The notes under the pieces were generated by a model. The model worked only from the letters and a program-made list of their open reading frames with translations, was not told where the DNA came from and made no database searches. Of a stretch of DNA of 64,000 bases, positions 23,859 to 33,834 are shown in pieces (positions within the stretch are counted from its first letter, which is position 1; each line of letters begins with the position of its first letter). The stretch lies in NCBI GenBank assembly GCA_932521025.1, contig OW051472.1:6882001-6946000 (forward strand). The letters run 5' to 3'. The DNA comes from Oscheius onirici. Taxonomy: Eukaryota > Nematoda > Chromadorea > Rhabditida > Rhabditidae. The position numbers were made by a program, and so were the translations under genes.

Positions 23859-23957
23859 TCTCAGGCATAATAAAGATGACTCTCTCTCTTTCTGATAGTC
23901 TCGTAAATCCCGAACGGTTTGGGAATTTCTTTTTCAGCCGCGTCGATACTATGAGCA
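23859..23957 (+). promoter_or_regulatory. operon-type intercistronic region between two mucins
   Basis: 99 bp separate the stop of the first mucin from the ATG of the second. In order: AATAAA (23869), a pyrimidine-rich CTCTCTCTCTTTCT, and a strong acceptor TTTCTTTTTCAG ending at 23938, 19 nt before the ATG. This is the usual arrangement of polyadenylation signal, U-rich element and trans-splice site in nematode operons. Confidence 0.6.
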
Positions 23958-26900
23958 ATGCGACCGCATTTTCGACAGCTACTCTTCGTAATTCCAATTC
24001 TCCTGACAATTATCCTCATCGTCATTTTCTCCATATTCTTGTTCAAAAGTAAGGAAACTACCAAGCCAGAGGAAAGTATCTGGATCATGTTCAACGTGGC
24101 CGTGTACTTTGTGTCCCAAATTGAAGAAGCAGAAGCTGTAAGCTGATCATTTTCCGCTAAAATCGTTTCAGGACCTGATTCTGCTGAAAGAGCTTTGTAC
24201 CGACCTTGTTCTGATGGGAAAGATTGTCGAGATCGTGTCCTTTGGAAATGACGGAGTTGTGAGGAGACTGAAGAGGACTACAACTACCAAATTGACCGAT
24301 ATTGAACAAGTCAAAAAGCTTAATATTATGTGGAGAACTGGGAAGAGTACGAATTTGACAAGGTAGAAATACTTTTTTGTGGTTCTCTCTATATTTTTAG
24401 GTCGCTAGCATATGTCGAGTCAAGTATTCCGGAAAAGACTCAGTTGGTCATCTGGGTGCCAGGAAACTACTCCTATAGGTAAAATACGTGACTTTAGTCT
24501 GCTCTAAAACGGTTAATGTGCCATAAAATTCTTTATGACCTGCGAGTTGATTGCATTCTTGCAAAAACAATACTCACACTGGCCTCTGCCATACATTCTC
24601 TTTTCCTAGCGCCCCTTGTCATTCAAGAGGAAACAGAGTCGTTGGTTTAATTACCCAAGTTTGAGGTATTTTCTGCTTCCTCTGGTAGAGGTCGAAAGAA
24701 ATTTTGGAACAGCCTTTCCCAGACGGGAGGCGGTACGTATAGTCCCGGAAGAAACCGAGTCTCACTTTCAGCAACGGGACAGAGGCACAGAGAGACACCA
24801 CATCAGCTCTCAACAGACTGGACATTTCTTCCGATCTCGTCGTAGTGGATACTCATAAAATGGTGCTAAACAATTCCTTATCCTATGTTGTACGTGATGT
24901 TAAAGAGGCAGTTCTAAGAATTGGTGAGTTCTTTTATTGAAACTTGTTCTGAAGATACTTTTCAGGAAGCTGGAACGGTCCAGAGTCTGCTAAACGTGAG
25001 TTAGGGACAGGAACACACTTACTGTGCTTTAGAATCCTCTACAGTACACGTCTCGACCCAATCTAGTTCCGGATCCTCGAGGCAGATCACAGTGGCAATG
25101 ACAACCAGAGAACCAGTGGCTACAAATACAGGAACTTCAACTACCCCTGTCTCCACTACTCCCAGTACTTCGAAAATGAGGACAGTGACGCAATCAAGAC
25201 TGGAACCCTCTTCTACAGAGGAAACTACTCAAAAAGCCAGTACATCTTCTGGATCACAGCCTCCTCCGAGCACTCCTATTTTCGGTTCTTCGACTGTCTC
25301 TTCTTCTGTCTCTATTGAGGAGATCAATCTCACAACTGGGACTACTCTCAGTTCCTCCACAATAACTACAGTAACGACTACCGAACACACTCCACCGATA
25401 GAAACAACTCCAAAAGCGAGTTTAACTGGTGAACCGACTTCTTCGACAACTCCTACTCCCAGTTCTCCTTCTCCCGGAGCATCTACTCAAATCAGCACCT
25501 CAACGACATCTGTTACTAGCTCGTCAACAAAAATAGCAGTAGCTTCTACGGAAGTCAGCACAATCGACATGACTACCGGGAAAACTGAGGTGACGGGTCA
25601 GGAAATTAGAACAACGGAAGGGAAACGGTCCACAGAATTTCTTTCAAGCTCTAGCACCAACCCTACTTCTACTGAAAAAGCGTACACAGAGGCTGCAACC
25701 AAAGTAACATCTTCCAGTTCTCGTTCAACAGAAGGAGCCTGGACAGAAGGTCCAAACACAACTGAGAGAAGTTTTACTACCGAGATCACCACTGTTTCAA
25801 CGTCAGAGCCAACTACGGAAGTTACGACAGGAAAACCAATTGACAAGAACATTACGTCTTCTAAGCCGTGGACTGAGATCAGCACTATTCCATTCACAAC
25901 TGACGAGACGACTACCAGCTTTGTTAGGACAGTACCAGTTACAGCACCAGTCTTACAAACCACTACCAAATCTGAAATAGTGAAAACTACTGAACTATTT
26001 ACGGAAGTGAGTGCGATTGAAGAGAAGACTATTACTCCGACCACGGTTCTAGCTTCATCTATTGGAGGAGATTCGACCACGGTGACTACCGTCAAAGAGA
26101 TTACGCCGACAGCGGAAAGTTGGACAGACAGTGAACTGACCACTGGAAGTTCTTCAACTGGATCAACAACGGAGAAGTTGTGGACGGAAATCGTAACTAC
26201 GACTCTGTATCCTGCAGTTACGGAAGAATCTACTGTAGTTCCAACTACAGAAGGGAATATCACAAATAGTCAGGAAACTACTTCAGCTTCATTTACCTTT
26301 ACTGAAATGACTTCTGTTCCAAGTTCTACGATAGTTTCCAAAGCATCTACAGAAGTTCCTACAAAACTTTGGACTGAAGTGACGACTGCTGGGACCGATG
26401 AAATGTCTACAACTTTTGTGACGACTGATCCGACGACTGGAAATACAGGCAACCCAGAGTCATCTACTGTGCGTTTTACTGAAGTAGACACGACTGCCGA
26501 TCAAGAAACCAGTGCCTTATCTACGAAAGCAACAGTAACTGCTTCCAGAGAAGTTCAGACTACTGTTACAGAGACAGCTACGGAGATAGTTTCAGAAGCT
26601 TCTGAAAAGAGTACTCGTTCAACCAAGAAAGTGGAACTGGATGAAATAACTACTCGTAAGTCTTTGACAAATGGATTTACTGAAGAGATAATGGTTTCAA
26701 CGGAATCCGGCACTGAAGCTCATACTCTTACACATTTAAACTTCACAACCCCGAAATCTTGGACAGAGATAGACGTACAAACTACTGTTCCAGCAATAAC
26801 AGTACGTACCAGCACGTCGGGGGAGAAGACAACGAAATTTTGGTCAGAAGTGACGACGCCAAGCTCAGAGACAACAGAAGGACAGTCGACCACTTTTCTT

Positions 26901-27545
26901 ACTGAAGCAACTACTGATCCAACAACTGGGAGAGCATCAGGTACAGATAAAACGACAGAGACAGTCGCAGAATCTTCGATAAAAAGCACGACAGAAGTTG
27001 GAGATTTGAGTACAACTTATTCTTCGACAGAGGTAGTCACAGAAGTTGCAACTGAGGAAATGATAGAGTCGAGTACTGTGCCTGAAGCGGAGACAACTAC
27101 TGCTCAGACTCTCTGGACGCAGGTTTCTACAGCTGAGAATCAAACAAATATAGAAGTTGTGACTAATGTCCAAACGACTGATCAGAGGACAGATCAACCC
27201 ACCACTGTACCTGATGCAACTACTGCTCAAATTCTCTGGACACAGTTTTCTTCTGAACAGAATGAGACGAATGCAGAAACTGTGACTACTTCCCAAACGA
27301 TCGATGAGGTGACGGAGCAACTCGTCACTGTGTCTGTAAAGGCAACCACTCCTGAACCTGGTCAGACGTTGTGGACACAAGTTTCTACAGATGAGAAGAA
27401 AAAGAGTACAGAGGCTGTGCCTAGTCAGCTGACCACTGGATCCGTGACCGATGATTCATTGACTACAGATTCAGATGTTCTGACCACTGGAAGTAACTCA
27501 GTACAATCGAATGTGACGATATCTGAAGAGTACACGAACTCCTAA
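23958..27545 (+). CDS. type II membrane mucin with vWA-like domain, paralog
   Basis: Exons 23958-24137, 24172-24362, 24401-24478, 24772-24923, 24968-24997 and 25033-27545, about 1047 aa. Short cytoplasmic start, a hydrophobic segment (FVIPILLTIILIVIFSIFLF), a vWA-like domain (WIMFNVAVYFVSQ, IVEIVSFGNDGVV, TQLVIWVPGNYSY, SSDLVVVDTHKMV), then about 830 Ser/Thr-rich residues. Degenerate WTE/WTQ-x-S/T-T motifs punctuate the mucin at intervals of tens of residues. It lacks the C-terminal vWA-like module of its upstream paralog. The phase-2 intron at 24479-24771 holds an SL1 RNA gene and corresponds to the SL1-bearing intron of the paralog. Probably the downstream gene of an operon. Confidence 0.77.
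24644..24735 (+). ncRNA. sls-1: SL1 spliced-leader RNA gene, copy 2
   Basis: A perfect 22-nt SL1 leader (24644-24665) with GT donor, a short TCTGG hairpin, an Sm site AAATTTTGG (24699-24707) and a terminal GC-rich stem (24713-24733). A PSE-like CTGCCATACATTCTC lies 45-59 bp upstream. Nested in sense in intron 3 of the second mucin gene. Confidence 0.93.
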
Positions 27546-27812
27546 AGAAGAGACTCCTCACCCAAACGATCCCATTATAGCGTTGTTGACCAGATAAACC
27601 CATTTCCGAAATCTTCTGTCGCCGCGTGTACTTTCCACAATTAGCAGAAGAAATTTCGGCGTAGGGAGAGAGATGGGGGAGGAGCTTTCATCGCCAGGGC
27701 CGTCTATCCCGCCACCCAATTATGACTCGTTTTCCAGGGGGCGCCGGGGCGATCTTTCTCTTTTCTTGTTTGCAAATCAGAGCTTATTATTTGTTGAAGT
27801 CATTTCTAGCCC

Positions 27813-30800
27813 ATGAGGCTCTTTCTCCTCGTCTCTTCGACGCTTCTGCTACGGATAACTCAAGGCTCTTACTGCGGAGAGAATGGTGTTCCCTTCAGTC
27901 TTGAGATTCTTCCAAATGGTAAGCTTTGGGAGTTTCTGAAGTTTAGATTATGTTTAAACTTGGACATTGGCAATCGAACAGACGAACTCGTATTAGATTT
28001 CTTTGGTTTATGTAATTTCTGTCCACATTCGGTCACACTTGCTGTAAGAACCAAGGTAGTCCAAGAATGTTCTCTTCGGATGCCAAGAGTTATGAAAGAA
28101 TCTTTGAAAATTTGTTTGAAAGTAAAGTCAAATGAAAAAAGAGTCAAATTATAGAAGTAAGTTTGTTTAAAAACAAAAGTCCGAACTGTTAGCCGACCTC
28201 TCCTTGGCTTCCTACAGAAAGTTATTCAGAGCTACCTTCTCATAGCATAGTTCCCAAAACGCACAATTTCTTATTGTTAGCTTCTTTGGTCATCAAGTCT
28301 TCTAGCAAATGACGTAGAAGAATGTGGAGCTTTTCTGTCCTACTGTTAGAGGAAAACTGACAGTCTGAGTTGAGAAAAAAGACAGACTTCTTCATAGACA
28401 GACAGAAGCCAAAGAACAGCCTCTCCGAAACTGTCAAGTGGCTCAAGAGGCTTCCTTTCGCGGACTTTGAACAGCGTTCCTTTTTAGGCTCTCCCGTCCT
28501 TGGCTGTGCCCAGCCGAGCTGCGTAGCTCAACCAGCAGAAGACGTCGACGACACCAACTTCCAAACCGATGGAGCCGGTCAAACTGACGGTTTCTTCAGA
28601 CAGGGAGACAGGACAAATCACGATTTTCTCCAGACAAACAAGCTCAAAGCAGTAAATTTTTAAATTAATTTTTCTCTATTAAGTCCTGGTTTAGACCTGC
28701 ACTTCCGAGTTCGACCACTTGGCCTGCACGAAAAAGAATCAATGGGTTGGCGGGATTGACTTTATCGATCATCCAAGACAGCCGTAAGTCTTTTCCAAGT
28801 GTTTCAATCTGTCCCATCGATCGATACATCGCATTCCCCCACGATCCAGATAAGCTAACCCCTATAGTTTCTCTTGTCTCTTTCTCTCTCATGGAAGATT
28901 TCGCGCCCCCGTAGCAGCAACACATTGCAGCCACTCGGTGTCCATAAAACAAACGAGACCAGAATGAAGGGGATTGAGATTAGTTGAAAAGTTTATACTG
29001 AATATGCTTGGGAACACATTGCGATGAAAAAAAAATACTCTTGAACGTATTGCTAGAAAAAAAACGTTATTTTTTAGCATAGTGAAATCAGAGAAAAGTA
29101 AAGAATGACCAATAGAACCCAACGTTTCATCAAATTGTAACTCGCTGACAGGCAAAAATTCAAAAAAGTTGAAAGCCCGATGCGGGGCTCGAACCCGCGA
29201 CAGCCAGATTAAGAGTCTGGTGCTCTACCGACTGAGCTAACCGGGCTGATGTTTGACAGGAAATCTTAGATCGTCCACAATAGCGTGAATGCTTTCTCAC
29301 TTCGAAGATTGAAGAACTCTTGTTTGACCGACAAAATTGGCAACACTGAGTATGCAGTTCCCCGTTTTCAGACTGCTTCTTCGCTGCTGTTCCTTCGAAG
29401 GTCTTCGCTATTCACAAGACGTCGGAGTCACTGTCATCAGTCCCGGTGAGACAGTCACCGGAGGAGAGGTATTCCCCAATTTATCTCATAAAGATGAAAA
29501 TCTCAGGTTATCCGCGACAATCGACAGATTTCTTTCGATATTATTGCCAACGTCAGGAAGATCGTCGACGAGGATGATCGTGGGTGAGTTTTTCACACGC
29601 CAGAACGAGTTCAACGGAAATGCCATTGTCCACTTCAGCTGAAAATTTCCAAGAGAGAGAGAGTATAGAGATAGACTCGTTCGTCTCGGGGACAGATATC
29701 CCACCCCCTCGTTCCAGTTATCACAGGACGCAACATTGACGATTGTCGTCGAATAGTTTCCTTACGGCGATAGGTTTATGACCATCCGGCTGAGAGAAAA
29801 GAAGGAAAAAAGTGGTTATTAACATTTAATGTCTTCATAAGGAAATTATAACTTTCCTGGAATTCGATAGAAGATTCGGAAAGATTTACTTTATCCCGTC
29901 CTGTAGTTTTGGTGCTTTCTGACTCAGCTTTCTGATGTAAAGTTGTAGGCTGCTGGTTCGACAATTGCAATTCGTGTTCTGATTTCCGTTCAAATGCACA
30001 ACGAAACACGTGTGCGTGTGCCAGTTGCCCAACCCAAACTTTCACCCGCTTTCTCCGAGATGCTAATCAGCCAGGCGTTAAGGTTAACTGCGCTCTAATT
30101 CGATTAGCGAGGCTCGCTGAGATTTGTATGGTGAGAATTCCAGTTGCACCTCAATTTTGCCTCTTTCTCAAAGGCGGAGAAAAAGCTTTTGGCACCCGGG
30201 GCTGTTTTCGTCTAGTCGCGGATTAGTGGGACTATCGGATACAATCGGTTCGGAAACGGATCGAACACTAATAACGTGACATTTGACGGAGAATAAACAC
30301 TGTTTGCAGGGTATCCTACGAAGTCACCGTCCGGCGAATGAACTGTCTACCCGATCCACCGGAGATTGAAGTACCGCGTGAGTTGGAAGCAGTTTGAAAG
30401 TGTGACTCGGAGAAAATGCTACTACTCACTTCTCAGCTTTCAAGAGACCAAGTTTGTTCTCTTGGTTCAGAAAAATTCTTCTCACAGTACGACCTGATCT
30501 CTATCCAAAAACATAGACAACTTTTGTTTTTCTTCAGTCTCCTTATCCACAGGTGGATCTCAATTTCCAGTCTTTTTTTGCCTTGTAAGATATCCAAGCG
30601 TAAGATATCTATGTAAGATATCTCTTATCCAAGCGTTCGGAAGCGTGTGCGTCACTCGTAGACTTAAAAAAAAGCAGAATCCAATCCAAATGTTTGTCTA
30701 CTTTTTCTGATGTTATCTACTTGCCTATAAGCCGGCCTTTTTCAGTGGATGACGATGTCGGAGCTGAGATTCTACGAGTTTTGGAAAAGTCCTCGGGTTC

Positions 30801-31820
30801 AGCACCGGTGAGCCCTCCAATCACTTCACCCGAGCCGCCAAAGAAGAGAACCAAACTGAACAAAAAAAAGTGAGCTCCCTGCTTCTTGTTGAACAATTCT
30901 CGTTCAGTATACTGAAGCAGAAGAAGCCAGACATCAGTTTCGGAGCTCCAATCTTCACTCCAGACGGAGCCAAGGAGGAACATCGGGCTCCTGGACCGAG
31001 GAGGATCTTGCCTACAACAGCTGCTCCAACCACTCCGGATCCTCCGACTCTTCCTACCGTTCCTACCGTACCAAGCGTCCCGACAATGCCTGCTCTTCCC
31101 ACTCTCGCCCCATTCACCGGATTCGGTCAGCCCTTCTTCTTTGGTCAGCCACAGAGACTACCTCAAGCATTTGGAGTGAGTCAGGCGAATCTGGCTCCAC
31201 TCGCGCCGCCGACACAGATGCAATTCCCCATGATGTTTCAGGTAGACGCTCCATAAAATTCTGAGTACAAAGATTTCAGCAACCGGCTACTGTAGCTCCG
31301 TATAATCCGTTCGCACTGCCACAACCGCAGCCATTCGGTATAGCTGCTCAGCCGAGATATGGGGAGAATCCAGCTGCTCCGCCACAACACTTTAATCCTT
31401 TTGCTCCTATGCAGTACACACCGGCGCCGTTCCTACACCAGCATCACATGTTCGGACATCCACACTTTGGACTGCCTCAACAGCAGCCACTTCCACAAGC
31501 ACTTCCGCAACAGACTCAGCCATTATCACAGGTAGGGTGGAGAGATTCAGAGCATCTGAGAGGCAAGAGGAATAATAAATAAACAGTCATTTCCAGCCTG
31601 ATACCACTTCCATTCTCCAGCAGCCACAAAGAAAAGCTCTCCCCGAGGAAAAGACAGAGGTGTGTCTCTTACCTACTCATTCATTCTAAACAATTTCCAG
31701 TTGAACTTGCCCAGTCAACCCCAAATACCACCGATCAATCGTCAACTAGGGGTTCTGTTTCAGCCTCCTCAGTTCAGCGCCATTGACACAGCTCTCCAGA
31801 ACTTTCGCCTCCAGGGCTAG
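27813..31820 (+). CDS. secreted Wart-domain (hedgehog-related, Warthog-like) protein without Hog domain
   Basis: Exons 27813-27918, 28488-28651, 28695-28783, 29372-29468, 29507-29583, 30310-30377, 30746-30869, 30908-31241, 31280-31531, 31597-31659 and 31701-31820, about 497 aa. Signal peptide (MRLFLLVSSTLLLRITQG), then a cysteine module: YCGENGVPFSLEILPNG, GCAQPSCV, TDGFFR, C-x-SEFDHLAC, NQWVGGI, CCSFEGLRYSQDVGVTVI, TGGEVIRDNRQISFDIIANV and SYEVTVRRMNCLPDPP. I read this as the Wart domain of nematode Hedgehog-related proteins; this is from memory of the family. The C-terminal half is Pro/Gln/Thr-rich low-complexity sequence, not the autoprocessing Hog/Hint domain. All junctions are in phase. 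Introns 3 and 5 are long (588 and 726 bp), and intron 3 hosts a tRNA gene. Confidence 0.7.
29175..29246 (-). tRNA. tRNA-Lys(CTT)
   Basis: The minus strand folds into a full cloverleaf of 72 nt. Acceptor GCCCGGT pairs with ATCGGGC (one G-T pair), the D arm has AGCTCAGTCGGTAGAGC, the anticodon stem CCAGA/TCTGG encloses CTCTTAA with anticodon CTT, and the T arm is CGCGGGTTCGAGCCCCGC. No tRNA intron. It lies antisense in intron 3 of the Wart-domain gene. Confidence 0.96.
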
Positions 31821-32082
31821 CTCAAGATTTATTCTCCACCCATTCATCTAAAATACCGGTATTTGGACAGTTAGATTAAGTTAATAATCGACGACGCCCA
31901 CTCCAAGACACTCTCTCCATCCCTTCCGTGCCTCGCTCATCTCGTCTTTATCTATTGTATTTATTCGTGTTCATTCAATGAAAATGTACTAGCAGATAGA
32001 TTTTTCGGTGCCGCGTTGTACACGTGTTCTTCGCCCTAATCCTGTCGCACTCTGTAGGTAACCCTTGGATCATACCGACGCC

Positions 32083-32958
32083 ATGTGGATCGCGCTACTT
32101 TTATTGCCAATCGTCCTTCTCGGTACGTTAACGTTTAGTTCGAAAATTGGCTCAAAGAACAGTTCGTTCGTTTAACTTGTTAAAAGGTCTATTAGGACAG
32201 TTCCAAGTTGCTGCCAGTTGGTCTTGGAGATTACAGAAGTATATCCTCTTACAATTTTGATACTGGGGAAGAGACAATAGTGTGAAAAGGTGATTTTCCG
32301 AAGAGGCCCAGAGTTCACAAAAAAAAGATGAAGAAAGTTATAGTTCATGGGTACATCTGTTAGAAATCCCACACCAGAACACTGAAGAAGTACCATTTGG
32401 TAATAGTGGACCGCAAGGTATACAGCTCCTTTAGGTGGGCAAAAATGTAGATAAAAAGATCTAAATCGAAGTTATGAAACAGTTTTACAACGTTATGAAT
32501 AGCTGCATCAGGTCACGAGAACTGCGATCCCGACCTGGAGTACTGTGATGCTATGCGTGACGAGTCCACTGCCGTAGAAACAGAAGAAAGCCCCAATAAT
32601 GACTCTGTTGGAGCTCTCAAAAAAATGTTAGCCAAAGAACCGCAAACAACTCTTCCTGTGATCGTCTTTCGACTTTTTCTAGTAAGAACATGCAACTATT
32701 TATCACTCTTTTCAGACTGCTGACGAAGACGGTGACGAAACTCTGAATATGGAAGAGACTGAAATGTTCGATCAGCAGTTCCAGATGCTTACAGATAGAA
32801 ATATTGGACTACTTGATCATGACGGAGATGGTTACGTGACTCTTGTGGAACTACAGCAGAGCTTGGATCAGCTCCTGGCAGATTGGAATGTGAGGCAAGT
32901 GGAGTCAGAAGATGGAGAAAAAATAGTCAACAGAGATGGTACAGTCATTCGGTGGTAA
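32083..32958 (+). CDS. secreted EF-hand calcium-binding protein
   Basis: Exons 32083-32122, 32512-32681 and 32716-32958, about 150 aa. A hydrophobic start (MWIALLLLPIVLLG) acts as a signal peptide. It is followed by HENCDPDLEYCDAM, a linker, and two EF-hands with canonical 12-residue loops: DEDGDETLNMEE and DHDGDGYVTLVE, both with acidic residues at positions 1, 3, 5 and 12. Probably a lumenal or extracellular calcium-binding protein. No C-terminal KDEL-type signal (it ends VIRW). The frame was chosen by phase 1/phase 0 junctions. It lies 262 bp downstream of the Wart gene and is convergent with the BAR-like gene. Confidence 0.78.
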
Positions 32959-33018
32959 AGATTTCACAAAAATACACTAACTATTTGAAGCCTTTATTAT
33001 GTGCAATTCTCTTGTCTC

Positions 33019-33834
33019 TCATTGAGACTGCTTTTGTCTCTTGGCTGCCTCGTCGGTGTTCTTGATGACCTTCTCGAGCTCGTCCGTCATCTTCCAGTGA
33101 AACTGTCGAACGAGTTGCTGCCAGCTCTCCATTGCCGCCACATGTTGGAGCACATTCTCCGAACCCAGAGCCTTCGACATTGTCTTGACCAGTTCGTCAC
33201 TGGCCTTCTCGAAAGCTTTGGTTGCTTCCTGGGCGGCCTCTCCGCCGGTGCCAGTTTTCAGGAAGTCATGTTCCTTGACGTCTTTGTCGTCGCGAAGATT
33301 GGTGATGTTGACGAGCTGGGCTTCCATATCCGGGAATTCTTCGAAGAGAAATACTCCGACCGGCTTGAGAGCTTCAGCAGCAGCACGATGGTATTCCCTG
33401 TGAATTTGTGCCAGCTTGTACGAGCAGGGAGCGTAGTATTCGATGTTCTCGAAGGTCTCCAACGATTTGCCCTTGACGCGATTCTTCTCCAGACTCGAGT
33501 AGATCTGTTCGTACGGATCCAAATTGTCCGGCGCTTCAAAGACCAGCTGCTTGTGTTCTTGCGTATACTCCACGTTCGGCTGAGTCACGTCACGCATCCT
33601 AATGGCTACCTCTCTCAGCGACTGTTGGTACTGTTTCAGACGATTGAACAGCTCGAGAACGTCCTTGTTGATCTCCGTCTTCTTCGTCAGATTGATCTTC
33701 TGCTTTAGCTTTACGAATAGCATCTTCATTCCGCCTTGCTTTGGAGCCTTCTTCTGTCGCGTCAAGCCACAAGAACGTCGAAGACTATCGGTGCTCCGAC
33801 TCTTTTCTACCGACTTCGGCGCCTTCTCCTCCAT
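33019..33834 (-). CDS. intronless coiled-coil protein, BAR-domain-like
   Basis: A single uninterrupted frame of 271 aa. After a basic N-terminal tail (residues 1-40), most of the chain is predicted helical with heptad character. KLKQKINLTKKTEINKDVLE and FNRLKQYQQSLREVAIRMRD fit helix 1 of a BAR domain, KLAQIHREYHRAAAEALKPV helix 2, and the C-terminal SENVLQHVAAMESWQQLV helix 3. BAR domains dimerise and bind curved membranes. The assignment rests on pattern only. Lack of introns is unusual here: neighbours have 3 to 11 exons. Ends 61 bp from the stop of the convergent EF-hand gene. Confidence 0.6.
   Translation of the reverse strand: MEEKAPKSVEKSRSTDSLRRSCGLTRQKKAPKQGGMKMLFVKLKQKINLTKKTEINKDVLELFNRLKQYQQSLREVAIRMRDVTQPNVEYTQEHKQLVFEAPDNLDPYEQIYSSLEKNRVKGKSLETFENIEYYAPCSYKLAQIHREYHRAAAEALKPVGVFLFEEFPDMEAQLVNITNLRDDKDVKEHDFLKTGTGGEAAQEATKAFEKASDELVKTMSKALGSENVLQHVAAMESWQQLVRQFHWKMTDELEKVIKNTDEAAKRQKQSQ

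Noticed and set aside
33001-33708. 235-codon plus-strand frame opposite the BAR-like gene
   Set aside because: Leucine-rich complement of a coiled-coil sequence; the minus-strand frame has the coherent protein and start.
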